Shown here piece by piece: positions 43,381-52,897 of a stretch of DNA of 64,000 nucleotides (position 1 is its first letter; each line of letters begins with the position of its first letter). Below the pieces are notes generated by a model that had not been told where the DNA came from, did no database searches, and saw nothing but the letters and a program-made list of their open reading frames with translations. The position numbers and the translations under genes were made by a program. The stretch is taken from assembly GCA_019856515.1 (NCBI GenBank), contig CP082230.1, forward strand, positions 4,650,001 to 4,714,000, given 5' to 3'. The DNA comes from Prolixibacteraceae bacterium (GTDB taxonomy: Bacteria > Bacteroidota > Bacteroidia > Bacteroidales > Prolixibacteraceae).

Positions 43381-45306
43381 CTATTTTTCTAGTAATCTTC
43401 TGGCTGCTTCTCGCATTCTGTTGCTGCTATCTTCAAGTCCTCCGACACGATTGCGGATGACCCACACTTCTTCGTACTCCTCAATGATCTTGTTTAACTC
43501 TTTGACCAAATGTTTACGTGTTTTCAAAGGAATGTTGTAGACATACTTGTCTTTGGCTACAAGTCTTGCTTCAGTAAGTTGGCATCCCCAGTCGGCCAGT
43601 TTAGATGCGATCTCTAACTCACGAAGCGTGATCTCAGCATCTACTGTGTTTGGCTTTGCTTTTTTGAATATCTCTTGTGCTTTCTTGATCTCTTCACGCA
43701 TCTTAGGAATCAGTTCATACTCATAGTGTCTCATCTTTTTATCGGCACTAAAGTATTCGTCTGGTTTGCTCATCATGTCGCAGAAAGGGTGTCCTCCTTG
43801 GTCGCGCATTGATCCTCCCATGTAGGCATTGGTAAGGATCATAAGAGCTTTTCCCATATTGCCTGTTGGGTCCATGTAGACATGCTCATTGATTAACTTA
43901 GCGATGTCTGTGTCTTTGTTTTGATCTACCGACCATGATACTCCTGCACCATATATTAAGGCAGGGAAGGCGGTACTGATAGGTTGCATGTGTCCGTGGT
44001 CGCCCCAGTTGGTGTTAAGTACTCCGTAGGCCCCATATTTTTTACCTTGTGTTACGGCATTGTTGATGTTTAGGCGTGCTCTCTCTGTTTTACCGATATA
44101 GGTTAGCCAGCCATTTGTTCCTGGACATACGTAGAAAGGAATGCCCTCTTCGTGGAATCTTTTGCACTCTTTTACATAGGTCTGATTTGGACGGTAACCC
44201 CAAACCATACAGATGACATCTTTTGGCATTAAAGGAATTAGTTCTGGGTGCTTGACTACAATATCGCCCCACATCTGCGCTTTTTTACCATACTGCTTTA
44301 CTCTATCTGTGATCTTATTGATGTAGTTTAGGTAGACTTTGCTCTTGCCAATCTTATCACACATCTCTTTTGATCGACCATAACCTAGTTCATAGGGTTC
44401 GTCACCTCCGATATTGGCGAATTTACTTGAGAAGTTAGGAAGGTACTCGGCGTATAGACTATCCATAAATTCGATAGATCTGTGGTCTACTGCACATAGG
44501 GTTAGACGACGTCCGTCAATCATCCAGTATTCTGATTCAAGACCTGTTGGTCGTTCGGCTATATAGTGGTAGTTGTCGTGTTTTAACCAACGCTCCATGT
44601 GTCCTAAAGAGTTTTGGTTGGGTACCAAGTCGATAAAACGTTCTTTACAGTAGGCATCTAACTCGATAATCTGTTCGGCAGTCATTGGAGAGGCATGTTC
44701 CCACACCTCTTTGTGGTCTTTATAGGCAAAGGTGTGCTCGATGTATAGTTGTAGCTCGTTGACTTTCCAGTCGGCAAAACGGTCGACAAGTAGTCTTAGT
44801 GTCTCCATGGTTGGCACTTTATCTCTTGAGATGTCTAACATGACTCCTCTTCGCTCGAAATCGGGCCAGTCGATGATGCGCTGGCATGAGATCATTTTTT
44901 GTGGATTTTGTAGGATCTGCTTTAATGTACGAAGTCCAGAATATAGGCCTTCGTTATTGTTTGCGATGATCTCTATTGTGTTTTTGGTGACTTTGAGTCG
45001 GTATCCTTGAGGTTTGTTTACCACCATGCTGTCGATTCTAGCTGATAGTATTGGTGTTTCGCTAGGGGTTAATCCTTTGGTGATATCGATTGCTATACTT
45101 TGCTTTTTCTCTAGTAGGGATACACACGCTTTAAAGGTAGGGAATATCATCCCTGTTGTGTTTGGACATAGGTAAGCTCTTCCTTGCTGTCCGTTGAATG
45201 TGCCTTCTAGATTTGTCCGTTGTTGTGGCTTGGGGAATATATCTCCCTGTGCATAGGTTTGTATTCCTAAGATGACAACTAGTAGAGTTAGAATAATCTT
45301 TCTCAT
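43381..45306 (-). CDS. Secreted GH20 beta-N-acetylhexosaminidase
   Basis: 641 residues. Seen: signal peptide 'MRKIILTLLVVILGIQTYAQ'; an N-terminal zincin-like GH20b region (residues ~25-145); the TIM-barrel start 'RRGVMLDISRDKVPTMETLR'; and the catalytic pair Asp302-Glu303 in 'ANIGGDEPYELG'. 'NQNSLGHMERWL' and 'YVCPGTNGWLTY' line the expected active-site region. It removes terminal beta-linked GlcNAc or GalNAc by substrate-assisted catalysis in the periplasm or at the cell surface. It sits immediately upstream of a sulfatase in the same transcript, so a sulfated amino-sugar polymer is the likely target. Confidence 0.9.
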   Translation of the reverse strand: MRKIILTLLVVILGIQTYAQGDIFPKPQQRTNLEGTFNGQQGRAYLCPNTTGMIFPTFKACVSLLEKKQSIAIDITKGLTPSETPILSARIDSMVVNKPQGYRLKVTKNTIEIIANNNEGLYSGLRTLKQILQNPQKMISCQRIIDWPDFERRGVMLDISRDKVPTMETLRLLVDRFADWKVNELQLYIEHTFAYKDHKEVWEHASPMTAEQIIELDAYCKERFIDLVPNQNSLGHMERWLKHDNYHYIAERPTGLESEYWMIDGRRLTLCAVDHRSIEFMDSLYAEYLPNFSSKFANIGGDEPYELGYGRSKEMCDKIGKSKVYLNYINKITDRVKQYGKKAQMWGDIVVKHPELIPLMPKDVICMVWGYRPNQTYVKECKRFHEEGIPFYVCPGTNGWLTYIGKTERARLNINNAVTQGKKYGAYGVLNTNWGDHGHMQPISTAFPALIYGAGVSWSVDQNKDTDIAKLINEHVYMDPTGNMGKALMILTNAYMGGSMRDQGGHPFCDMMSKPDEYFSADKKMRHYEYELIPKMREEIKKAQEIFKKAKPNTVDAEITLRELEIASKLADWGCQLTEARLVAKDKYVYNIPLKTRKHLVKELNKIIEEYEEVWVIRNRVGGLEDSSNRMREAARRLLEK

Positions 45307-45754
45307 AAATTCAATGTTTTACCTGTTTGGTTATTTCTACGTATTTAACTACTTCTATTTTGGTGTTTAAGATAGTTGGTCAAGATGGGTTGGATGTTTT
45401 AAATCGACTTTTGGATGTTTGATATCTGAGATTATTACATAAAGCATTTTATTTTGTATAGAATTAAACATGTGTGTAACACTAAAAAGGGAGTTCATCT
45501 GGATGAGACTGGTGTGTGTCTATAATAAATGAAATAGTGAGATGGGATCTTATCAGTAGGCTTCTTGGAGCTCTTTTCATTTTATGAGAGTGTCGAATAG
45601 GTGGGTGAGAGTAAATGGGGTGGATTGGGAGTAGTATCCCTATAATATTATCTATTTAGTAAAGTAAATGTATTGAATAACAGTTCGAGATGTTTTGATG
45701 TTTAGGTTTGAGTTTGTAACTTTATTAGACTTAATAACTTAAATAAATGAGACT
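45307..45754. other. Divergent intergenic region between GH20 and hppA
   Basis: About 450 bp without an ORF; it must carry divergent promoters. A candidate -7 box, TAGGTTTG (45703-45710), fits the Bacteroidota TAnnTTTG consensus 44 nt before the hppA start, but a clear TTTG at -33 is lacking. No repeats seen. Confidence 0.45.
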
Positions 45755-47938
45755 ATGGAATTGACACTATTTTGGATTGTGCCGTTGGCTTCCATTATAG
45801 CCCTATCCTTCGCGTATTATTTTTATCGTGATATGATAAAGCAGGATGAGGGTACGCCTGAGATGCGTAGAATTGCGAAGCATGTTAGAGATGGAGCGAA
45901 AGCCTATTTGAAGCAGCAGTATAAGGTGGTTGCTTGGGTGTTTTTGGCTTTATGTATTTTGTTTGCGTGGATGGCTTATGGGCCAGGACTGCAAAATAAA
46001 TGGGTATGGTTTGCTTTCCTTACGGGAGGTTTCTTTTCTGGATTAGCTGGTTTTATTGGGATGCGGACAGCAACTATGGCTTCAGCACGTACTGCAAATG
46101 CAGCAAGGGCATCGTTGAATTCTGGACTGAAGATTGCTTTTCGTTCAGGAGCAGTGATGGGTTTGGTTGTTGTTGGTTTAGGGTTGCTAGATATCTCCGT
46201 TTGGTTTGTTCTTCTTCAGTATGCTTTTGATTCGTTGCCAGAAGCCGAAAAGATGATTGTGTTAACAACAACCATGTTGACTTTTGGTATGGGTGCATCT
46301 ACTCAGGCTCTGTTTGCTCGTGTTGGTGGTGGTATTTTTACAAAAGCTGCTGATGTGGGTGCCGATTTGGTTGGAAAAGTAGAGGCAGGTATTCCAGAGG
46401 ATGATCCTAGAAATCCAGCGACTATTGCCGATAATGTAGGTGATAATGTAGGTGATGTTGCAGGTATGGGTGCCGATCTGTATGAATCGTATTGTGGTTC
46501 GATTTTGGCTACTGCTGCCTTGGGTGCATCTGCCTATCAGATGTCGTCGGAAGCACAGCTGCATGCAGTGATCGCTCCTATGTTGATTGCCGCAGTGGGT
46601 ATTATTCTTTCTATTGTAGGTATCTTCTTGGTTCGTACGGATGAGAATGCGACACAGAATCAACTGCTACGTTCGCTGGGTAAAGGGGTTAACTTTAGCT
46701 CTGTCTTTATTGCGATACTTTCGTTTGGTGTGATCTATTTATTGGGTATGGATCTTTGGATTGGAGGTTCTATCGTGGTAGGTCTGATTGTAGGATTGAT
46801 TATTGGTAAGAGTACGGAGTATTATACTTCGCAAGCTTATCGCCCTACGCAGAAGATTGCGGAGAGTGCCGAGACAGGAGCTGCAACGGTAGTGATATCG
46901 GGTATCGGAACAGGTATGATCTCTACGGCTATTCCTGTGTTGGCTATCGTGGTTGGAATTGTGTTGTCTTTCCTTTTTGCAGCACACTTTAGTTTTGAGA
47001 ATATCGGTTTGGGACTGTATGGTATTGGTATTGCCGCAGTAGGTATGCTTTCGACTTTAGGTATTACTTTGGCTACGGATGCATATGGGCCGATAGCGGA
47101 TAATGCTGGTGGAAATGCAGAGATGAGTGGTCTTGGTGAGGATGTACGTCAGCGTACGGATGCATTGGATTCGCTTGGAAATACTACGGCAGCTACAGGT
47201 AAAGGTTTTGCGATTGGTTCGGCGGCTTTAACTGGCTTGGCTCTTTTGGCATCGTATATTGAAGAGCTGAAGGTTGGTCTGCTTCGATTAGGTCATCAAA
47301 CGATCTCTGTGAATGGGGTAGATATCCCTTTGCATAAAGCTACGTTTGTCGATTTTATGCACCATTATGAGGTGAACCTGATGAACCCTAAAGTGTTGGT
47401 GGGTCTTTTCCTAGGAAGTATGATGGCTTTCTTGTTCTGTGGTTTGACGATGAATGCAGTGGGGCGTGCTGCTCAAAAGATGGTTGAGGAGGTTCGTCGA
47501 CAGTTTCGTATGTTCCCTGGTATCTTGAAAGGGGAGTCAGAACCTGATTATGCACGTTGTGTGGAGATTTCAACTAAAGGTGCTCAGAGAGAGATGATCT
47601 GGCCATCGATATTGGCGATTATAGCTCCAATTATCGTCGGGCTTGTATTGGGTGTTGCAGGTGTTATGGGACTATTGGTTGGTGGTCTAGCTAGTGGTTT
47701 TGTGCTTGCTGTGTTTATGGCTAATGCAGGTGGTGCATGGGATAATGCGAAGAAATATGTGGAAGAGGGTAATCTTGGTGGTAAGGGTAGTGATATCCAT
47801 AAAGCTACGGTTATTGGTGATACTGTTGGTGACCCTTTTAAAGATACTTCGGGTCCTAGTTTGAATATTCTAATTAAATTGATGAGTATGGTATCCATTG
47901 TTATGGCGGGTGTAACAGTTGCTTTTCATCTGTTGTAG
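45755..47938 (+). CDS. hppA: Membrane-bound (vacuolar-type) pyrophosphatase, K+-dependent type
   Basis: 727 residues with about 16 membrane spans. Seen: the pyrophosphate-binding run '[20 protein letters not shown]', '[20 protein letters not shown]', '[17 protein letters not shown]' and the C-terminal '[14 protein letters not shown]'. It couples PPi hydrolysis to ion export across the inner membrane. The 'GNTTAA' motif has Ala where K+-independent enzymes have Lys, so it should be K+-dependent; whether H+ or Na+ is pumped I cannot decide from sequence alone. It is monocistronic, with a terminator directly before a group II intron. Confidence 0.95.
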   Translation: MELTLFWIVPLASIIALSFAYYFYRDMIKQDEGTPEMRRIAKHVRDGAKAYLKQQYKVVAWVFLALCILFAWMAYGPGLQNKWVWFAFLTGGFFSGLAGFIGMRTATMASARTANAARASLNSGLKIAFRSGAVMGLVVVGLGLLDISVWFVLLQYAFDSLPEAEKMIVLTTTMLTFGMGASTQALFARVGGGIFTKAADVGADLVGKVEAGIPEDDPRNPATIADNVGDNVGDVAGMGADLYESYCGSILATAALGASAYQMSSEAQLHAVIAPMLIAAVGIILSIVGIFLVRTDENATQNQLLRSLGKGVNFSSVFIAILSFGVIYLLGMDLWIGGSIVVGLIVGLIIGKSTEYYTSQAYRPTQKIAESAETGAATVVISGIGTGMISTAIPVLAIVVGIVLSFLFAAHFSFENIGLGLYGIGIAAVGMLSTLGITLATDAYGPIADNAGGNAEMSGLGEDVRQRTDALDSLGNTTAATGKGFAIGSAALTGLALLASYIEELKVGLLRLGHQTISVNGVDIPLHKATFVDFMHHYEVNLMNPKVLVGLFLGSMMAFLFCGLTMNAVGRAAQKMVEEVRRQFRMFPGILKGESEPDYARCVEISTKGAQREMIWPSILAIIAPIIVGLVLGVAGVMGLLVGGLASGFVLAVFMANAGGAWDNAKKYVEEGNLGGKGSDIHKATVIGDTVGDPFKDTSGPSLNILIKLMSMVSIVMAGVTVAFHLL

Positions 47939-47965
47939 CTAGGTATTTATATAACAGTTATTTTT

Positions 47966-47997
47966 ATGGCATGGGGGATTTTCCTCATGCCATTTTA
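47966..47997 (+). terminator. hppA terminator, adjacent to the intron insertion site
   Basis: An 11-bp stem ATGGCATGGGG (47966-47976) pairs with CCTCATGCCAT (47983-47993) with one G-T wobble, and ends in TTTT. The group II intron begins at about 48001. Confidence 0.82.
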
Positions 47998-48000
47998 TGT

Positions 48001-49982
48001 GTGTGCCATGCATGGAAATTAACTAATCGGTGTAAGTCCGTAGTGGAGGTTTGTAGAGCCAACCACCTAGCAGAAGGCAAGGGTGCTTATCGTGAGGTAT
48101 AACCTGAAGGAAGCCGTATGCAAAACTCTGATCCGAGGTATACGAATCGCATTAGGCGGTATATAACTGGATAAGCTTGCACAACAAAGTAAAGTCCGAA
48201 TTCTACACGGAGTTTATACCGTAGATGTGGCGGATAGATGGAGTGAAAGTTAATTTCCTTACCATGGGAGGTCTCGCAGATGGATACAATGTATTTCCCT
48301 GTCCATTCATAAAAAGTTAACTGTGAGAAGTCAGCCGAGGTCATAGTACTGTAGCCACTTTACAGGAAGGACTGAATCTTAAATTGTTCATAATACAGAC
48401 TGTTACCTAATGAAAGGATCAATGCAGAAAATATCGGAAGATAGCTACTTAAGTGAAGGTAGAGCGGAACTCGAGAATAACTCAAGAGCGCACACTTTCA
48501 AAGGGATAACTGAAGGCATTATGGAAACGAACATTACAACAGATAATTTATTAGAACGTGTCCTAGAATCAGGTAACCTAAATAAGGCTTATTTACAGGT
48601 TTATCGTAATAAAGGGAGTCATGGAGTTGATGAGATGCAAGTGGAATCCTTAAAAGATTATCTCAGACTTCATCGAGAAGTTTTAATAGCAGAACTACGA
48701 GAAGGGAAGTACCTTCCCAATCCTGTACGACGAGTCGAAATACCCAAAGAACCAGGTAAAACACGTCCTTTAGGTATTCCTAACTACGAGAAGGGAAGTA
48801 TTTTCCCAATCCTGTACGACGAGTTGAAATACCAAAAGAACCAGGTAAAACACGTCCTTTAGGTATTCCTACTGTCGTGGATCGAGTTATTCAACAAGCC
48901 ATTTCACAAGTTCTTAGTCCTATTTATGAGGAACAGTTTTCCAATTATAGCTTTGGATTCCGTCCGAATAAAGGAGCACATACAGCTATTATAGCCTGTA
49001 GCCAAACGATCACATCAGGTTATCATTATGCTATCGATATGGATATGGAAAGATTTTTCGATACCGTAAATCATAGCAAGTTGATAGAGATCTTATCACG
49101 AACGATAAAAGATGGTCGATTAGTTTCCTTAATCCATAAATATCTAAGAGCCGGAGTTGTTGTTGAAGAGCAGTTTCAAGAAACAGAAACAGGAGTTCCT
49201 CAAGGAGGACCATTAAGTCCATTGCTAAGCAACATTATGCTGAATGAATTAGACCATGAACTCACAAGACGAGGTCATGAGTTTGTTCGTTATGCAGATG
49301 ATATTGTCATCTTATGTAAAAGCAAGCGAGGAGCTACACGCACGATGAATTCTACAATTCGTTTTATAGAAGATACTCTATTCTTAAAAGTGAATCGAGA
49401 TAAAACAGAAGTGGTGCGCTACAATCAGATTAAGTTTCTTGGCTACAGTTTTTACAAAACCAAAGGTGCCGTTCGTTTTCGATTGTCGAAAAAGACACAA
49501 CGGAAAGTGAAGCGCTCTTTGGAAGGAATTGTAGCACGGAATAATAGTATTGGTTACGATGAAATCAAATCCAAGCTTAAAAGCTATATTCAAGGATGGG
49601 TAACCTATTATCGATTGGCAGACATGAAATCATTTCTGAAACAAGTAGATGAATGGCTAAGACGACGTATCCGTATGGTAATATGGAAATGTTGGAAGAG
49701 AGTAAGAACGAAGATGAAGAATTTAATGAAACTCGGAGTTTCGAAGAACAAAGCGTATGAATATGCTAATACGAGGAAAAAGTATTGGCGCATTTCAAAG
49801 AGTCCAATTCTACAAACGACTATAACGAATAAGAATTTGGAAAAGGCAGGCTATATTACGCTAAGTGATTATTATCAGAAAGTAAAGTCGTGATTTAGGG
49901 AGTCGCCGTATACGAGACCCGTACGTACGGTGGTGTGGGAGGTGTACTGGAAGATAAAATATCTTCCAGCCATCTACCCGAT
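48001..49982 (+). mobile_element. Group II intron with degenerate RT gene
   Basis: The 5' end GTGTGCC fits the GUGYG boundary. About 400 nt of structured leader precede the RT gene. Near the 3' end lies a domain V-like sequence (about 49898-49942, with CGCCGTATACGAG and CGTACGTACGGTGG), then a domain VI-like stem (TGGAAGATA / TATCTTCCA), with the predicted end at CTACCCGAT (49982). Boundaries are predicted by motif, within a few nt. The intron lies immediately after the hppA terminator and 175 nt before a sulfatase gene. Confidence 0.85.
48410..49893 (+). pseudogene. ltrA: Group II intron reverse transcriptase/maturase, split by an 89-bp tandem duplication
   Basis: The first part (48410-48862) carries RT domains 0-1 ('LNKAYLQVYRNKGSHGVDEM', 'PVRRVEIPKEPGKTRPLGIP'). 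The second (48877-49893) carries the rest: 'FGFRPNKGAHTAI', 'AIDMDMERFFDTVNH', 'GVPQGGPLSPLLSNIMLNEL', the catalytic 'YADDIVIL', and the maturase domain ending 'GYITLSDYYQKVK'. The segment starting 48699 repeats 89 bp later at 48788, shifting the frame. The two units differ at about four bases, so the duplication is not new. Without it the frame would read straight through. No HNH endonuclease domain is present. An alternative start is ATG 48521. Confidence 0.9.
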
Positions 49983-50157
49983 CATAAAAAGGATCATCTC
50001 ATCGTTTTAATTGGTGTAAAGTGACTCTTAAGAAGATATTTTAGGTTTTTTATTGTCTTTAAAATGTAGATTTTAAGTAAGATATCATTATTTTGTAGAT
50101 GAGGATGAAAAATAAGTTTGTCCTTACTGAAGATTGAAGAATAAACACACACAGAAA

Positions 50158-51702
50158 ATGAAGAAACGTAGAATATTTTTAGGGTTATTGGTGCCATGGC
50201 TTTGTTGTGCCTGTAACGAACAGAAGAGGGAGGAAACAGTTCGTCCTAATATTGTATATATTTTGGCTGATGATTTAGGTTATGGTGATTTAGGTGTCTA
50301 TGGACAGCAGAAAATAGAGACACCAAATATTGATCGTCTTGCCAATAGTGGCATTCGCTTTACCCAACATTATGCAGGAGCTCCTGTCTGTGCACCGTCA
50401 AGAGGTGTGTTGTTGACAGGAAAGCATACGGGACATGCTTATATCCGTGGTAATGATGAGTGGACCTCGAGAGGGGATGTTTGGAATTTTGAGGCTTGTG
50501 AAGAGGACTCTACTTTGGAAGGGCAACGTGCACTTCCTTCAAGTGAACGATTGCTTTCACAGATATTGCATGATGCCGGTTATAAGACTGGAATGGTTGG
50601 AAAATGGGGATTGGGTGCGCCGCATACTCAGAGTATTCCTACCAAGAAAGGGTTCGACTTTTTTTATGGATATAATTGTCAGCGAGGTGCTCATACTTAT
50701 TATCCTGTTCATCTGTATAAGAATGAGAATCGTGTTTATCTGGAAAATCGCTTGGTTGCACCTCATTCGAAATTACCTAAAGGCTCAGACCCTAATAATG
50801 ACGCTTCGTATGCCGATTTTAATTTGGTGGATTATGCCCCCGATTTGATGTTTGATGAGATGATTGGCTTTATGGAGAGTACACCAAAAGACCAACCTTT
50901 CTTTATGTATTGGGCCTCTCCGATACCACATGTGCCATTGCAAGCTCCACAGAGATGGGTGGATTATTATCGTAAGAAATTTGGTGAGGAGAAGCCTTAT
51001 GTAGGAAAGTCGGGTTACTTCCCTGTGCAGTATCCACGAGCAACATATGCTGCGATGATAAGCTATTTAGATGAACGTGTAGGACAATTGGTGTCGTACT
51101 TGAAACGAACGGGTAAGTATAAGAATACATTAATCATCTTTGCTTCTGATAATGGTGCAACATTTAATGGAGGTACGCAGTCGGAGTGGTTTAAGAGTAA
51201 TGGTCCATTTAAGAATGAGTATGGTTGGGGAAAATGTTTTGTGCATGAAGGGGGTATTCGTGTCCCTATGATTGCATCATGGCCTAATCATATAGAGGCA
51301 AATAGGACTACTGATTTGGTCTCTTCTTTTTATGATGTCTTGCCAACACTGTGTGATGTGGCACAAGTGGAATCTGACGATTCGTTGGATGGGATCTCTT
51401 TCTTGCCAACGCTACTTGGGGATGTGTCAGAACAGAAAAAGCATGACTATCTGTATTGGGAATTTACGGAATTGGATGGTGAACAAGCTGTTCGGTTAGG
51501 AAAATGGAAAGCGATAAGAAAGAATATAAAGAAAGGAGATATGCATGTCGCTTTGTATGATTTATCGAATGATATTCAAGAGTTACATGATGTTTCGACT
51601 TCTAACCCTAAAGTGGTGAAGCAGATGGAGGAGATTATGGCTTCTGAACATCAGAGTCCAGAGAACGATTCGTTTGCACTTCCGGCTTTGGAGAAGCTAT
51701 AG
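50158..51702 (+). CDS. Type I sulfatase, predicted lipoprotein
   Basis: 514 residues from the ATG at 50158; a TTG further upstream is less likely. Seen: 'MKKRRIFLGLLVPWLCCAC' with a lipobox-like Cys19, 'NIVYILADDLGYGDLGVYG' (metal Asp-Asp), the formylglycine motif CAPSR with Cys78, 'GMVGKWGLG', and 'IIFASDNGATFNGG'. It belongs to the arylsulfatase A-like branch with the 'YGQQKIETPNIDRLA' signature and is only distantly related to the sulfatase at 41.9 kb. It presumably acts at the outer membrane on a sulfated glycan. A terminator closes the gene. Confidence 0.92.
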   Translation: MKKRRIFLGLLVPWLCCACNEQKREETVRPNIVYILADDLGYGDLGVYGQQKIETPNIDRLANSGIRFTQHYAGAPVCAPSRGVLLTGKHTGHAYIRGNDEWTSRGDVWNFEACEEDSTLEGQRALPSSERLLSQILHDAGYKTGMVGKWGLGAPHTQSIPTKKGFDFFYGYNCQRGAHTYYPVHLYKNENRVYLENRLVAPHSKLPKGSDPNNDASYADFNLVDYAPDLMFDEMIGFMESTPKDQPFFMYWASPIPHVPLQAPQRWVDYYRKKFGEEKPYVGKSGYFPVQYPRATYAAMISYLDERVGQLVSYLKRTGKYKNTLIIFASDNGATFNGGTQSEWFKSNGPFKNEYGWGKCFVHEGGIRVPMIASWPNHIEANRTTDLVSSFYDVLPTLCDVAQVESDDSLDGISFLPTLLGDVSEQKKHDYLYWEFTELDGEQAVRLGKWKAIRKNIKKGDMHVALYDLSNDIQELHDVSTSNPKVVKQMEEIMASEHQSPENDSFALPALEKL

Positions 51703-51734
51703 GTCTATTTGCGAATAAATGTCGTTTATGATAA

Positions 51735-51779
51735 GAAAAAAGGACCAGTATCTATGTTGTATAGATATTGATCCTTTTT
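51735..51779. terminator. Bidirectional-looking terminator after the second sulfatase
   Basis: A long stem of AAAAAGGA...TATCTAT (51736-51755) with ATAGATA...TCCTTTTT (51761-51779), interrupted by one internal loop. It lies between convergent genes. Confidence 0.75.
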
Positions 51780-51816
51780 CTATATATGTTGGCTCTTTAT
51801 ACTAACCGAATCACGG

Positions 51817-52722
51817 TTAAAAAAGCTTTTTGTAGTCAGATGGAATATCTGTGTCAATTACGATAGGCTTGTTGTTGTTCGGATGTTGCATCTGTAACTC
51901 ACCTAAATGGAGTGCTAGCTTCTTTAGATTGTTTCGAGAAGCACCATATAGTTTGTCCCCAAGGATCGGAGTATTCATGTCTTTGGCATGTGCTCTTATC
52001 TGGTGTTTGAATGGTTGATCCATCCAGAAATTTACCAAAGAGAATGCCCCTTTTTGATCAACTACTTTATAGTTTGTGGTAGCCTGTTTTCCAAAAGCAG
52101 CATCTTGTCTTGATTTTACTGTCTTTTGTGGAGTCTCTTTTAAATATGAGGAGTATTTTCCTTGAGTATTAGGAAGTTTTCCTTCTACAACTGCAACATA
52201 TCCACGACGAGGTGGTTGCTCTTTCCACTGCTCTTTTACCTGTTCCGCAATGAGTTCACTTTTAGCCCATACCATGATGCCAGAGATCTCTTTGTCGATA
52301 CGATGGATGTTATATATTTCATGACGTCGGCTTTTTCCCTTTACATAGTATGTAAGAATAGAGAATACCGAGTCTTTCGCACCATTACCGAAAGGAAGGG
52401 TAGATAGTCCCGCAGGCTTATTGATGATGATAAGAGAACGGTCTTCAAAGAGTATCTCGATACCTCTGATACGTTTGTTCTTTGCTTTCTTGACAGGAGT
52501 AATTGTTATTTTATCTCCAATGTTGAGCAGGTGATCATGTTTGGTTGCTACTTCACCATTTACGACCACTACTTCGTTGTGAAGCATTTGTTTGATAGAG
52601 TTACGACTTCTATCCGTAAATTTCTTTTGGAGGAACGATATGATTGTTTCTTTTTCTTGAATGGCAAACTGTATATCGTTACGTTTTGCTTTATTATAGA
52701 AATCTGAATTTTTCTTTTTCAT
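51817..52722 (-). CDS. RluA-family pseudouridine synthase
   Basis: 301 residues from the ATG at 52722; an earlier in-frame ATG at 52761 adds 13 residues without family support. Seen: an N-terminal S4 RNA-binding domain ('FTDRSRNSIKQMLHNEVVVV'), 'IINKPAGLSTLP', the catalytic motif 'IHRIDKEISGIMVWAK' with the essential Asp, and 'PFKHQIRAHAKDMNTPILGD'. It converts uridine to pseudouridine in rRNA or tRNA; which site is not predictable. HRID instead of the usual HRLD is a conservative change. The gene is transcribed alone. Confidence 0.9.
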   Translation of the reverse strand: MKKKNSDFYNKAKRNDIQFAIQEKETIISFLQKKFTDRSRNSIKQMLHNEVVVVNGEVATKHDHLLNIGDKITITPVKKAKNKRIRGIEILFEDRSLIIINKPAGLSTLPFGNGAKDSVFSILTYYVKGKSRRHEIYNIHRIDKEISGIMVWAKSELIAEQVKEQWKEQPPRRGYVAVVEGKLPNTQGKYSSYLKETPQKTVKSRQDAAFGKQATTNYKVVDQKGAFSLVNFWMDQPFKHQIRAHAKDMNTPILGDKLYGASRNNLKKLALHLGELQMQHPNNNKPIVIDTDIPSDYKKLF

Positions 52723-52897
52723 TTTGATGTATTCCAATGGTCTACAGTGATTTGTAGACAATAATATTTGAATGATCTTCTTTCGTGGGGCAAAGCTACC
52801 AAATCTTTGTGTAAAATGATTGGAGTTGAGCTGTTTAAAATAGGTTTAGATAGAAAGTGAACTAATTCCACTTTCTATCTAAGGAGTTATGCTGTAA

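Noticed and set aside
48410..48862. A separate 150-residue protein upstream of the RT gene
   Set aside because: It is the RT N-terminus; its last ~25 residues are a frameshifted reading of the 89-bp duplicated segment.
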